DNA of 64,000 nucleotides from the NCBI GenBank assembly GCA_037178855.1, contig JASJZC010000007.1, positions 1,922,001 to 1,986,000 of the forward strand, read 5' to 3'. The notes under the pieces were generated by a model. That model was not told the origin of the DNA and did not search any database. It worked only from the letters and a program-made list of their open reading frames with translations. This stretch comes from Oscheius sp. JU75. Its lineage: Eukaryota > Nematoda > Chromadorea > Rhabditida > Rhabditidae. Positions within the stretch are counted from its first letter, which is position 1. Every line of letters starts with the position of its first letter. Both the position numbers and the translations under genes were made by a program. Shown here one piece after another: positions 1 to 12,363 of the stretch.

Positions 1-1724
1 GCAGTTCACGTGACATCTGTTCTGAAAAAATGTCATCGCCGAACTTCCTCCCTGAAGTGCCCACCTCGACCTTTTGTCTTAAAAGCACCGGGGTCGAACA
101 CATTGTCGCCTCATTATTAAAAGGACTTTTATCGGGCAACATAAAATCTTACCAGACACCTATTAAGGGCTGCCTTTTGATACTCCACTCTTTGTGAATA
201 CGAAACAACGAGGGAAATAAAAGCAGAGTCAGGAGTGAACCTGCACGACTTCACATCGCAGTCAAAGCTGGAGTCTCTAACATGATACCGTCGCACTTTA
301 GTAGTAAAGAGATCCGTGTGTTGTGTCAAGTGTTCGAAGCTCACGATCATTTCTTTTGCGTAAAGTCGACCCATTTCGGGCCCACGCGAAAAGCTTTGCG
401 GCCTCCAAAATAGTTTGAGTCATACGCTGAGAAAATATCCGGACCAATGATTAAGACAGCGGGTAGTAGCCAAAAAAAGTTGCAAACTTGTTTTCAAAAA
501 CTACGGTGCAGCAGCTCTCTGGACGAATGCTCATCTTTTGATATCATTCTCTACGCCTCGCTATTTATTTACTTTTGTCATAAGGAGCGAGATCCCGAAA
601 CCGAGGGAAAAGTGGCGGTGTTTGGCTCCTATCATCGTCATAACTCATTGTTTTTTGGCGCGAACGTTTTGATGAGAACTTTGTGGGCCCCTCTGAATTG
701 GAGGCCGTTTTATTTGAACCAAATATCTGGTTTCGAATCGCCATCTCACTTCTTTCTGTCGACATACCAGGCAGTTTTGGAGGAAGGCAATTCCATAATG
801 GGAACAGCTGCATGTCGGAATCGACGACCCTGTAACTTTTCTTCTGCATTCAAAAACCTTCTTTTTTTTCTTTTTTTATAAAACATCACCTTTCTTGGTT
901 TTTTTGGCATCGCGCCTTTTTAACATGAGCAGCTTCAACATTTCATTGCTTGCTTTCTAGCGACGGTCCAGGTGCCCTTTCTTTGTCCCCTGAGTTTGTG
1001 CTATGCTTTTCTTAGCCAATGTCATTTTGTGTTATGCCTGTTCCCTCCCTTCTATTGCATACTTTACGAGACATACTATTTTGCAGTCCTTGCAATATAC
1101 CGATTACGGTAACACCGTTCGTAACAACTGCGGCTGCTGCTCTTTTACAGTCTGTCACGCAATTCCGTTCAGTGTAGAACATAAGTTTCTCAGCCATATC
1201 GAAATCATTTCGCGAGCAGCAGCGGCTATCTGCAAAGGTTGAAAGCTTTTTGTTGTCTCGTCCTCTAGGATAGGAGACTTTCTGGAATAACCAACTGTAA
1301 CCCGAGCTTCTCTCTAAACAAGTTAAGGATTCTGACGAGACATTTAGCTGTAGAAGACAGCAGGTCTGTTCAATTATTTTGCTGAACAATATTTCATGTC
1401 CAATTGTCAATTTGTTAAAGACAGAAACGTTGGAAGTTCTAGACTCTTGGAATCTGAGGAAGTGGAACTACACTTGACTGCATTTCTGAAATTGAAAGCC
1501 AATCTCACAGCTGTTTTGTGTTTTTTCTTTAAAGTTTATTGTCAAAATTATTGTCGTTTATTTGCAAAGGCATGATTTTCCTGTTCGTAATGGTATTAAA
1601 TTGCACCGACAAAGCTTAAGTAACAGAAATATGCCATGAATCTTGCACTTCTCTACTTTTTGAATCATCATCTGTTGTTCTCTTTTAGATATTTAATAAT
1701 CATTGATAATATAATGCATTACAG
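1..1724. other. non-coding stretch, no gene seen
   Basis: I see no exon chain here. The open frames are short, overlap on both strands and lack matching splice sites. The region probably belongs to upstream flank or 5' sequence of the gene that starts at 1735. Confidence 0.4.
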
Positions 1725-1734
1725 GAACGGGCCG

Positions 1735-1784
1735 ATGGGAACCTACGATGACTTGCTGAACAATGGCTCCATAGCAGCACACAT
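1735..1784 (+). CDS. possible distal alternative first exon of the GPCR gene
   Basis: An ATG lies 10 bases behind an acceptor-like TTACAG (ends at 1724), as for a trans-spliced first exon. It opens a 50-base coding stretch, MGTYDDLLNNGSIAAH, that runs into a perfect donor GTAAGT at 1785. It has exactly the same coding length (50 nt) and end phase (two bases, AT) as the proximal GPCR first exon at 8963-9012. Like that exon it encodes a short hydrophilic peptide with one N-glycosylation sequon (NGS here, NSS there). Either could join the shared second exon at 9124 to give an isoleucine codon. I infer two promoters with alternative N termini. It could instead be the first exon of another gene whose other exons I did not find, or chance. 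Transcript data would settle it. Confidence 0.35.
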
Positions 1785-4548
1785 GTAAGTTTTTGTATTC
1801 TTGAGAGTTGAAACTGCAAGAGTCGGAAGATGTCTAAGTAATGGAGCCTTGACCCGCTTATAATTCAATTTCCCACAGAGTCAGCTTGCTTTCTATCACG
1901 ACGTACACTCTTTCTCCTTCGGTTCAACCCGGTCATCCAGCTCATAAATCTCGGTAGAGGCATCAAAGATTCCCTAGACACAATATTTTCCCTTTCCGGA
2001 CATTTTTCTTCTAACAGACCAATGGGAATGACTTATAAGCAACCTCCGCCGCTCGTCGGGTACCTATCCTTAGCTCTCAAATAATCCTATAAGCTTTTCT
2101 TTAATTGCGGTCGCTCGCCCAGTACCCTTAACATGCTGTCTTCCAGTTACCGCTTTCTTTGGCGAGTCCAGATATTTCCAAAGGCCATTTTGTCAATTCT
2201 AGGAATACTTAAATGAGTTTTTTGGTGGACGATCTTTCCTAAAGCTATTACAAGTCCATGATGGGAGTCTTGTTCCTATTTTGGTCCTTGTCCTACGATT
2301 TTTACTCCTTTGAGCCTACCAATTACGAGTTGTCTAGACTGATCCGTGCAAATGGTCAGATTTCCCACGGGAAGAAAAGAGCCTTGCTCCCACCGTCATC
2401 ATTAGTAATGTTCTGTCCTCAAAACATACTAAGTTTAATAAGGAAGGTGCAGATGATCCTAATAGACTATTTGAGCAGTCTTCGAATCAAAAATGGACTG
2501 CAGAGTCAAGAGTTCCGAGAAGAGGTCCCTCACCACGACCACCTGAGTATTTGCACGGATGTCCGCGTCTCACTATACTAGAATAACGACTTAGCTCATA
2601 ACCTACTTTTCAGCTATAATTGGATAGACTTATATGCTTTTCAAAGTTAGTTAACATTGCTCCTGTTCCAGTAAATCTCATTATTACAAAACGGTTCCGC
2701 GTTTTTATGTATTTGCTATCTCCAAATTGTGTTTCAATTGCTAGATTGAGTGTTTTCTTGCTTTTCTAGGACGAAAAGCATCCAAGTTAATCAAGTCACC
2801 GCGGAGCTGTTTGATGCCACCTTTGGTTTGCAGTCTTCCAAAGATTTATTCTCCCATAGCCTCTTCTCTCCAAGATCGCAATCAAAGTTTACGAGCTATG
2901 TTTCAAATTAGCTGACTCTGGAAGGTGAATGAAGGATTTAAATCAGATTAGAGTAGGTTGTTTTCCAATTAGTAGCTTGTGGCTCTTGTTGCCTAAGAAG
3001 ATCCAAATTTTTGTGCTTGCCTTACGCATCCTGTTTTTTGGCATCTATTCCGGAAGCAATAGAGTGTGAGTGAGACAGAAAGGCCTTAGGAACGACGTGG
3101 TGTATTAGCGTGATAAACATCTGTTTGCAGCTTTTCACGCATAAACACAAAGTGTATAGACTTTTCACGCTATCTCTTTTGCATCTCTAGATTCTTCTCG
3201 TCCACATAATCGGTAACTCCGTCGTCTCCCGCGTGACCATCCCACTTTTCAGCCAATAAAACCCCTTATTAAAGAAACTGGAGCCTGTTTTTATTGATAG
3301 AAGGGAAGTAATAAAGAGAGGGTTCCGCTAGTTCGTATTTGCTCTTGAGAGTGCCAACCCTCTGCAGTCTCTTTATCTCTCATTTTGACCATACCTCTTC
3401 AGGGGCGCTTTTCAATCATGGACATTCCTCTCGTGGCTTTTTGCGTCACGGCAGATTGCAGTGTTCTTTGCGGTATACATGTACAGCCCGAAGGTACTGC
3501 AGAGGTCAAACGTCTGATCATTGAGCCTGAGAACCGTTCTAAATTCGTAGGACGGTTCACATCAGTTCACTTGATCACTTTTCAATAGACCCTTTCACTT
3601 TTTTTTGGTCTATGACATTTCATGGATCAATTCTACGAAAGTCATTTCCCCAAACAGCTTCTAAAACATTTGTAGAAACGGAGAAATCTTCATCCTCTTA
3701 TTGCTTTGATTCCACCTGTGATACAACGTGTCGTAAGTTTTGTAGGTGCTAGCTTTCGACATCCTAGTTTCTGACCATTGTTTCATGAATGACAACAAAT
3801 TCTGCCAAAGAACATCAGCATCAGCAATAATATGCGATCCATAATTAATTGTATTAAGCAAATGTTTTTGCTTTTTGAGCGAGGCTTTCACCCAAATGTT
3901 GTTTGAGCATTACCGGAAACCCCATAATAATGAACCGGTGACCTTGAGCCTAGACAACAGTGACTTTTTATTTCTTCCTACCTATCTAGCCCTTAGCGAC
4001 GACCTTCCGTGTCTCTCCTCTGGGACGCTTCGTGCATTCGGCTACTTCAAGTCCCAAAGCCAAAAGTGAACATCGTCTGTTCTTCTCTAAATGACTGTAG
4101 TCTCGTACTAACGACACCTACGTCATTAGGACTCTTAGCAACGTCGGTTCCTTTTCTCCACTCCTCAAACGATTCTTTGTTTTGTGGCCGACGTTGTTTT
4201 TAGCTCCAGAGGTACCTATTCTCCGAAAACTCCAGAGATTGGGTAACCGTCACAATTAGCCGTGTATATTCTTCGGCAGGATTGGGTTACGGAGCACTAA
4301 TCCTGGACATTTCTCGGCCAATCTGCTCTAGCTGCATGTGCGGTTTCTTTGCAAGATCCTCTTTATCCTGAAACTAGGGCTGATAATGAGGTCTAGTCTA
4401 TTAATCCAATATATCTTATGAGCGGGAGGGGGTCAAATAAATAAGGTTTCAGTGATGTGTTCCGGCTAAAGTTTTACCATGTTCCATGAACCGTAGCTAT
4501 CACTTTGTATGACGAACACTGTTCTGTTTCATGTCATCGAGTCACGGC

Positions 4549-4615
4549 AGGATAGCGCAGTGGCAGTGGCGCCAGCGCTAATAAAAGGGGCCCGAGTTCA
4601 ATCCCCCTCGCGGCC
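4549..4615 (+). other. tRNA-like A box/B box element (pseudo-tRNA or SINE head)
   Basis: An A-box match (TAGCGCAGTGG, from 4553) and a B-box match (GAGTTCAATCC, 4594-4604) stand about 30 bases apart, which is tRNA spacing. The flanking sequence does not fold into a proper acceptor or T stem, so this is not a working tRNA gene. It could be a decayed tRNA, or the tRNA-derived head of a SINE. I saw no second copy in this window. Confidence 0.35.
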
Positions 4616-4830
4616 CAACCAAAGTCTCCATCCTCTGTCGGTAAATTGGTAGTAGCTTGCTACGAAGGTGAAGGCGTTCCTAGAAAAGGTTGGGCAGTTT
4701 TAGAACGTAATGCCCTGAACTCTCGAGAAGCCTCCGCAACGGTTTGCGTCGCAAAACCCCGCAGGAGCTTGACTCACAAAGCTCTCCAAGGATCTCTGCC
4801 GTTGATTCGGATAGAAACTTTACCTTTTTT

Positions 4831-4880
4831 ACTCGGGAAAACGGTAATTTCGGCCAGTACAACTATAAATCTACCACGAC
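4831..4880 (+). repeat. direct repeat copy 1 (about 50 bp)
   Basis: Starts ACTCGGGAAAACGGTAATTT and runs through a TACAACTATAAA motif to CCACGAC. A near-identical copy lies 400 bp downstream at 5231-5282, with a few substitutions and a small insertion near the 3' end. Origin is unknown. It lies just downstream of the tRNA-like element and may be part of the same repeat family. Confidence 0.6.
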
Positions 4881-5230
4881 AATTATAAAAGCTAGTGTAT
4901 TTTGTCGATCTCTTTGAAGCTAATATATAAAAAAACTTCTACAGCAATCTATTACTTAGGCTATCAATCGAAGATAAATTCTGGATCGTGGTCACCAGAA
5001 AACGATATGGTTCGTAAGGGCTACACGAAAGTTGTACTAATTGTTTACTGACTGTTTGTTATCGTTAATAATGTCCCGATTTCCACTTCGACGACTGATT
5101 TGGCTAATGATCTAGGTAATACTGAGAATTATTATAAAATGTACTGTTATCTACACACAGACATCATATGCTTCACAAGAGATTTGTCGGTCATATCTCA
5201 ATCATCATCTTCATCTTTTAATGGCAGCGC

Positions 5231-5282
5231 ACTCGGGAAAACAGTAATTTCGGCCGGTACAACTATAAACCTCTGCCACGAC
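5231..5282 (+). repeat. direct repeat copy 2 (about 50 bp)
   Basis: Starts ACTCGGGAAAACAGTAATTT and matches the copy at 4831-4880 apart from a few single-base changes and a two-base insertion. No ORF or hairpin explains it. Confidence 0.6.
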
Positions 5283-8200
5283 GACTTGAACTTTTGTTCT
5301 TCTCAAAACATTGATATGGCCCGTCTCCCAGTAGCAATTGAGTATCACATAACCTGGGGCTGTTTGTCTGTTGCGAGCTCTTTAATCACACCCCCTACAC
5401 ACATCCCATCTATCTATCTCACTCTGTTGAAAAAATTGCAATAGAGGCGGAGGTTGGAGGAAATTGGTAGCGTCAGTTATTCCCGTCGCCGCCCAGGAAG
5501 CAAAGCCCGCTTGTTTTATTCATAGCGGGCCTTCGAGAGTCGCCGTTGCCAACGGGACGAGAAGTATCAACCTCCTGACCTTGCGTGATTAGTTTTGCTA
5601 GCAAGCACTCTTAAGACATGTACATTTCCTAAAGCGGAGAGTTTTCTTGATCTTTGTATATTATGAAAGATTCCCACTTGACTCGAATGTGCGCTTCCTC
5701 CTTCGGACGTGCACAAGTCATTCAGGGTTGATCTAATTGAATCCTAAGCGGCTGTCAAGATGTTTCCTTACGTAATATGATTCCTCCCTATTGAAACATT
5801 TCCTCTTAGTTCTGTATTTGGCAGCTCGACGCCATATCTTCCGCTCAATTTACGTCAGAAAAAACACTCGGTAATCTATGCCAGAGCTAAGATCGTGAAA
5901 CCCCACTCGTGTGATCTATCTCGGAAGAGAGGGAGGGAGGAAATTAAATCAGAGCTTTGCTGAAAAATGATGGGCTCAAATCATGAATCCCTTGCGAGGC
6001 TGAAGAGGGCATAGTTGCCTTAGGTAATTGACTATCTCCGCTCACTTATCTGGCCACGAACTAGGCGCTTCGTAACATCTTAATAGTATTGCTTTTATAA
6101 TAACCAATTTACTTTGTAGGCTAGTTAACAGCTTTTGTCATTATTCCAAAACCTGTTGTTGCGATTTTGTATATTAACATATAATACAGTAAAACAAATA
6201 TATCAGAGCTAAGTAACTTGAGTTTCAACACCTAGAACCATACGTTCTTATAAGTCGTAGGATACTGAAGCAAGACGTTCGCGCTAGTGCCACAATACTT
6301 CACTAGCCTTCTGCGATAAGGAGTACATTATTTTCACACATATGATTCAATGTTGGAGACGCACAGAGGAGACCAAAAGACAACTTTTAGCCTTTTACCT
6401 GTCACTTACTTCTTATTGCCTGCCCGAAACTGATTGAACACGGGGACTGCGTTTCCTCTCTCCAGGAACACTTATCTCGGTCGGGGCATACCCTCTAACC
6501 CAGACCCAGAGCTGAGATTATGTCCTCCAATCTTTCGGACTTTTCAATCAAATCACGTCCTTTTGCAAATAAGTCTAGGCTCCAGTTGATGCTCATCATT
6601 GAAATTAAATGTTGTCCTCGAGGTAGCAATTGAGCCGGAAAACAATTGTGCACTTCAATGCAAATAGTCTACGTGACTAACCTGTTCATTTTCTTGGTTT
6701 TTACTGGGTGTACAGATTCCTAAACAGTTTTTGAGCTTGCTGATGTTCTTTTGTGTATCTTCAGATTTCCATGCAAACTTGGAGTTCCATTCACGTTGTT
6801 TTCGAATTTTGTTCAGTTATAAATCGAACGTCTGGAATGGGTCCAGAATGAATGCTAGCTAACTATTTTTACCAGATTCGCGAAAGCTGAGCACAGCTAA
6901 TCGAAGAACATGACAACGTATTACTGTTTTCTCAAACACTCTTGTATGTCAACCATTCCAAGGTACCCTGTGGGTATAAAAATTCAAAAAGAGGCATAAT
7001 CTTGTTGCCTCTCCTGGATGTTTACGCACGCCACGTCAGTAGTTCATCTTTCATATTACTCCCCAATGACTCTTCGAGCTCAGCTTGCTCTCTATTCATA
7101 GTCGATTATACACCCTTAGCAGGTTTCTCACCTTATTTTGCGTGTTTTAACCACTCATATAATCTCCTCGAATAGCCTGTCATTTTTCCTCTCGTAATCC
7201 TTTCGTGACCTCATTCGTTCCACAGAGCTTTTTGCAGGATTACGGCAAAGAAAAACCTAAGTGGAAGTTTTCCCTTTGTAACAGTGCCATTTGTATAGGA
7301 AGCAGTCTTTTTCCAGACCTTCCAGCAAAACTTAGCCTGCATGCATTAGATGAAACGTCGTCTGAGTCCGAGAGGCTTCGTCCACACCTTTTTCCACATG
7401 GCTGGGAAAGTCTTCTCAGAGGATTAGTCTAAATTTCTGTCACTCTGTAGGCTTCCATTTTCAACAAAACCATACGTTATTGTCTTGCACGTGAAGTCGG
7501 TAATGGAACTATATACTCGTGGAGTAATAGAAAAAGTCTTGGGTCAAAAGAAACCGAACCCTTGACGGTTTCATACAAACCCTCTGAGCTATTCCGAGCC
7601 AAGCCTCTGGATAGCGAATAAGTTGAATAGTATCCTTCTTGAACTTTCTTCAGTTACCCTTTCCCATAAATGAGATGTTCTTCCCACCTGTCGCATGAAT
7701 TTCTCACGGGGACTCCAAAACCCACCCCACGTCTTCTTATTTTTATCCCCCCAATGTGGGCGAGAGCCGCAACCTCTGGATCCCTTCTGCACACAATGCC
7801 ATTCACTAGGCCTATTGTAATATTCGTACTATCTAAAAACTTCTCGTCGTCAAGTGGGCAGAAAATTGTATCACAAAAACTTTCCTTCTTTCCCATACTC
7901 AATTTCCTAGGAAGGAACCCGCTCCAAGCTCTATTATGCAGGAGCTCAACAATGGACGATGACACGCGCGGTGAAACACTTTGAGTAGAGATGTTCTCGC
8001 GAAGAAACGACAGCCTATTTTGGATTCTTTCTATATTGAGATCAAGCTTAATACTATCACGTACAGAACAAGGAATTGTTACTGAACGTTTTCTTTGATC
8101 TTCGGTGAAAGAACGGCTTCACTAACGAGCTCACAGCCCATAAAACTTGCGACAAAGATAAAAAACATACTGCATTTACTCTCAGAAACTCTTTTTCTGG

Positions 8201-8962
8201 AAGATTATACTGTTAATCTTATTTTGCGTTGGAACCTCCTAACCACCTATAAACCATTGAAATTGAAGACCTCACGTTTTCTCCCTTTATATGTCCCATC
8301 CAATCTGTCACCTTTTTGTAACAGTTCTTGGAACTTCGTGATTCGAGTCAAGAGACCCATGTGTAAAGTACTGACTTTTAGCCTCGAGATTCCTTCCATA
8401 TTTGACTCGCCTGACCTCTTTTCTTCTCACAATCTATTGTTTGACTTTAACTGTCTGAGCTGGATGACCTTCTCGGCTGAATGAGATGGGATATTCCATT
8501 AAAATATGGAAATGCCATGGACTCAGATTGGTCTTTTCCTTAATCCAAAAGCATTGATCTCTCCCATCTTTTCCCTTTCTCCTCGATTTGCTTTCGGTTC
8601 TAGAGCAGTATTCCCTCATCTCTGATTTTACTTTTTCCCAGTTTCCGCGTCTCTCCTGGACGCAAACTATGCATGCCAAATTATCCAACTTCACCTGTCG
8701 AAACCTATTTATTGCAGGTCACCTTTTCCCGATAACAACCATTTTAAAATCTGTAATCAGTCATAACCTTATGAACACCCTCAGAGTGTGACAGAATTAT
8801 GCATCAGCCCTCAGGTGATTTGCTGTTCCTGCGTACGCGCTGACTCCTCATTTCCTCTCCCATATAAGAGCCCAATATCAGTTTTAGCTCGTTTCCTTAC
8901 TCTCTTTTTCTCGATGATTGCTCTCATTATTCAACTGACGTTCTCGTATTCTAGCAGACAAT

Positions 8963-11167
8963 ATGGAGGACTGGCAACAGAACAGCAGCTACTTCACCCT
9001 CAGTGCATTAATGTAGGGGTTTCGTTTATTTTGATCCTTTATGACATAAAAATGTTCAAAATAACAGTAGTACAAAGAGCACACCATTCATAAAATCTCT
9101 ATAATTAAAAAGCAACATTTCAGATCCGAATCGGTGCGGCGAGATGACTTGATAGCTGTGAGCGTCTGGATGGTCATGCTCAGCTACGCCCTCGTCAGTA
9201 ACATTCTCATTTTGGTGGGAATCGCGAGAAGTTCAACGATGAGATCAGCCACAAGGTCCGTTTTTGTTTTGGTAGTAATCTTTGAGCAGGGAGTAGCGTC
9301 CCCCGTTATGAATAGACGCTCCCACGAACATCAGATTCCAGTTGTGAACACGTCATTGAGAACTCTTCCGGCCGTTTTATCAAAACAACGTTAGATTCTG
9401 AAAGTTGGAAGACGGGCCTTTTTAAATGTATGTAACTGAACGATGCACTACTATAGACGCATTGCATTAGGCAAAGTTATAAACATGTTTGATATTCATG
9501 CGATTAGAGGGTGGTATACTAACCGAAAATATATCGCAGAAAAATGAACGAAAACTTGCATGAACGTCTCTGACGAAACAAGATACCCTCTATAGAGATT
9601 CATAGTATATAACAAAGAATTATTTTACCCGTATGTTGGAACCACATTATGCATTGCAGTTACTGGTTCATCATCTCCTTGGCACTGTGTGACATCGTGA
9701 TGGTCGTGATCTCACTCATTCATCTCGTCCCAGCCACAGCTTTCCACGAGCAATACGTGGAATTCAAGTCGTGGCGGAACATTCTCATGATCTTTTTCTA
9801 TGACCTTTTTTGGTATACGGGAGTTGTGCAACTGGGTCTAATGGCTGGTAATCGGTTAGTTACCTAAGTTTGTGTTCTAATAAGTCTTTCAGGTTCGTGT
9901 CGATTGTCTATCCGATGGAGTACAAGCATATGTTCTCCAGGAGTCGATCATTCATGCTCATCATGCTAGGATACTTTTTGGGCTTCTTAGCCTCCTTACC
10001 GACGCTCTTCCCATGCTGTCACACATTATGGGACTCGAATCACTTCATTACAGTATACGAAAACATGGACACTTGGTAAGACACCTGCCGAGCACATTAG
10101 AAGCTTTTTAACAGGTACAAATATGTGGACATGGGTGTCAACAGTATTTCTTTGTTTATGATGGTCATCTCCTACGCTGTCATCATTTACAAAGTGAGGG
10201 AAAGCGGAAAAGCCATGGCAAAGTACCAGCTTACTATTAGGACGAGGGTAAGTAAGAAGTTATGTAATGTAAAATGGTCCATTTTAGCAACAAGCAGCGT
10301 TAATGTCTGGAATGTCTCTCACGTGCCAAATGAACGGAGTCAATGGTTGTCAAAGAATGCCATCTGTTAGACCACCACGGAGCCAAGTCAGCAAGAAGGA
10401 GATGCGTCTCTTCATCCAATTTTTTGTTGTCTCAATGGTTTTCCTCGTAACGTGGACAACTTGGCAATGGTTGCCACACATGTCTGAAAGCAAATGGGCA
10501 TACTTTGCCATGACGTCGTTATTCTTTATTAACAATTCGGTTAGTTCATCTTGTTTTTGTAATAAACGACAGAACTTAGGTGAATCCAACAGTGTATCTC
10601 CTGTTTAATACACAGCTGCGACGAGAGCTTCACTATCTATTGTGTCGCCATCGGGTCATCTCAGGCACTCACGATCGGAAGAAGCAAAATTTTTTTGGAA
10701 CGACTGATCCTTTGATTGCGACAAAGGTGGGCAAGGTGAGCATGCTGCTTGTTCTTCTAGCATATGCAAGAGTGCATGAAAAGGAGTCAAAAGGAAACAG
10801 TCTGCTTGTATATGTACATGTGATCATGGCTAGAAAAGAAAGCATTAGCTGACATACATGAGCATCTTTTTCGAAAAGGTCATCGCTTTTATGCAACACC
10901 TGCAAAAAGCGGTAAATCTTGAACTAAGACTTCTTTAGAAACGTTTTGTGGAACAGCCCGGGAAACACAATTTCATGCCCATGTTACAGACGACAAACGC
11001 TGAGAACGAACATCCTCCTACTGGTCGCCATATGTCTATGACATCTTCATCAGAAGATAATGGAAAAGCTCAATTGATCATTCAGGTATGTATCCTTTCC
11101 TTGATGAATCTTTCGTCCTCCTAATCAGGACTAATGTTTTCCTGTTCAGGAAATCTTATACGTTTAA
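8963..11167 (+). CDS. rhodopsin-family (class A) seven-transmembrane GPCR
   Basis: Nine exons close in frame to 421 residues: 8963-9012, 9124-9255, 9660-9854, 9893-10075, 10115-10247, 10288-10539, 10580-10735, 10939-11085, 11150-11167. The short N terminus carries an NSS glycosylation sequon. Hydrophobic helices follow at about residues 26-50, 62-88, 105-125, 145-165, 192-213, 278-300 and 305-330. The DRY position at the end of helix 3 reads NRF (about 125-127), and helix 7 has NPTVY (about 317-321), the NPxxY motif. The third intracellular loop is long and basic, and the tail is Ser/Thr-rich. This is a plasma-membrane receptor coupling to G proteins; the ligand cannot be told from sequence. 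It resembles nematode peptide-type or orphan class A receptors rather than the chemosensory str/srh type, but I do not assign a family member. An alternative first exon at 1735 is possible. Confidence 0.85.
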
Positions 11168-12363
11168 AGGTAAGAGTGTGTCCCGCTTAGCTTCATCTCT
11201 TCAATCTTTTGCTTCTCCCTCTTAACTCTTAAGCCTTACCTATTGCGTGCAGTGCGGTGACCGTAGTTAGAATTCAATGCTTTACTTTCAGTGTCGGGAC
11301 TATGTGGATGGACGGAGCAACATTAGTGCGGTCTGAGGAAACGATTACATGATTTTATTTCAAAATGCTGGTATTGTCGATAAGTTTGCTTAGAAATGTG
11401 TCATAGACTATGAATAAATGTTTTTGAAACTTAATTTGTTTATCTTGCTGATGTAAAGAGTATGTGCATAGCTGACGTGTTCCAAACCTGATTACAGTAT
11501 TTTGATCACGTTCATTGTTCTTATATACCTAAACAGAATCTAGTTCAAAATGCCCAAAAGTTTTTGTGTGTGTCTGTATGCCTGTTTGAAGGCTTAAGTG
11601 CCAATTTGTCACAGCTACTTTATGACAGCAATTGCTCTTTACAAGTCAAGTCAAATCGGATCAGTTTAGGAGATGCGTCTCTGGAAACACGTTGCTTCTG
11701 TCAGAGTAACTCGACTAGGACAGCCTCTATCTGTCACAAGCCCCAACGAGGCATCAGCCAGACTTGTATTTGAAAAACGAGTCAATGGTAAGAGATTGTT
11801 GGCATTTACAAAAATCCTTAGAACATGGCTCGATCAGGAGTGAATAGCCGGTCCAATTGCACAAGCACGGCTAGGGAAAACGTTGCTCTTCTTCTTTCAA
11901 CCACATGAAATTTTAATAGAAACGCTGGGTATACCTCGGATACTGCTATATTTTTGACAAGCTCTGACCTTGGATATTAAGCAGTGAAAATTGCGCGCTT
12001 TCGATTAATACCAACTTTTGTCAAAATTTCGTTTAGAAATCTTCAAAGTTTAGTTTTTTTGCAGCTTGAGAATTACCTATGGACGCATTTTATGGCTACG
12101 GTAGTCGCAATCCTGGCGGACGCTCTCTCTGGCCGACATTTGAACGTCGGCGAGCGTGGGTGACCCCACTATGGGAGCAATACCAATTTGTCCTATTAAT
12201 TGTACATTTTTCAGTTTACTTTTCGTCAGGTTCAAACTGTTTCCCTTATTTTATGCTCAATTTGAACATCCTTTCTTCCAAAAATGTTCGACTGCATATC
12301 GATTGCCCACATTTTTACTCATCCTTTTCTCGACCTACATTTATGTAGATTCTACCTTTCAGA
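11168..12363. other. intergenic region between the GPCR gene and top-2
   Basis: No supported exon. It holds the 3' end of the GPCR gene (AATAAA at about 11412) and the upstream flank of top-2, which ends in an acceptor-like CCTTTCAG directly before the ATG at 12364. That suggests the top-2 mRNA is trans-spliced there. A small 6-bp stem (GCCGAC/GTCGGC) lies near 12132-12151; I attach no function to it. Confidence 0.5.

Larger units (their letters stand above)
1785..8962. other. long gene-poor stretch (possible first intron of the GPCR gene)
   Basis: About 7 kb without a supported exon. The overlapping ORFs of up to about 130 codons on both strands (for example 7654-7984 on both) have no splice context or recognisable similarity. 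Contents I can support are a tRNA-like A/B-box element near 4549-4615 and a 50-bp direct repeat at 4831 and 5231, listed separately. Confidence 0.4.

Noticed and set aside
7654-7984. ORFs over 100 codons on both strands
   Set aside because: They overlap each other, show no similarity and lack splice context; most likely chance.
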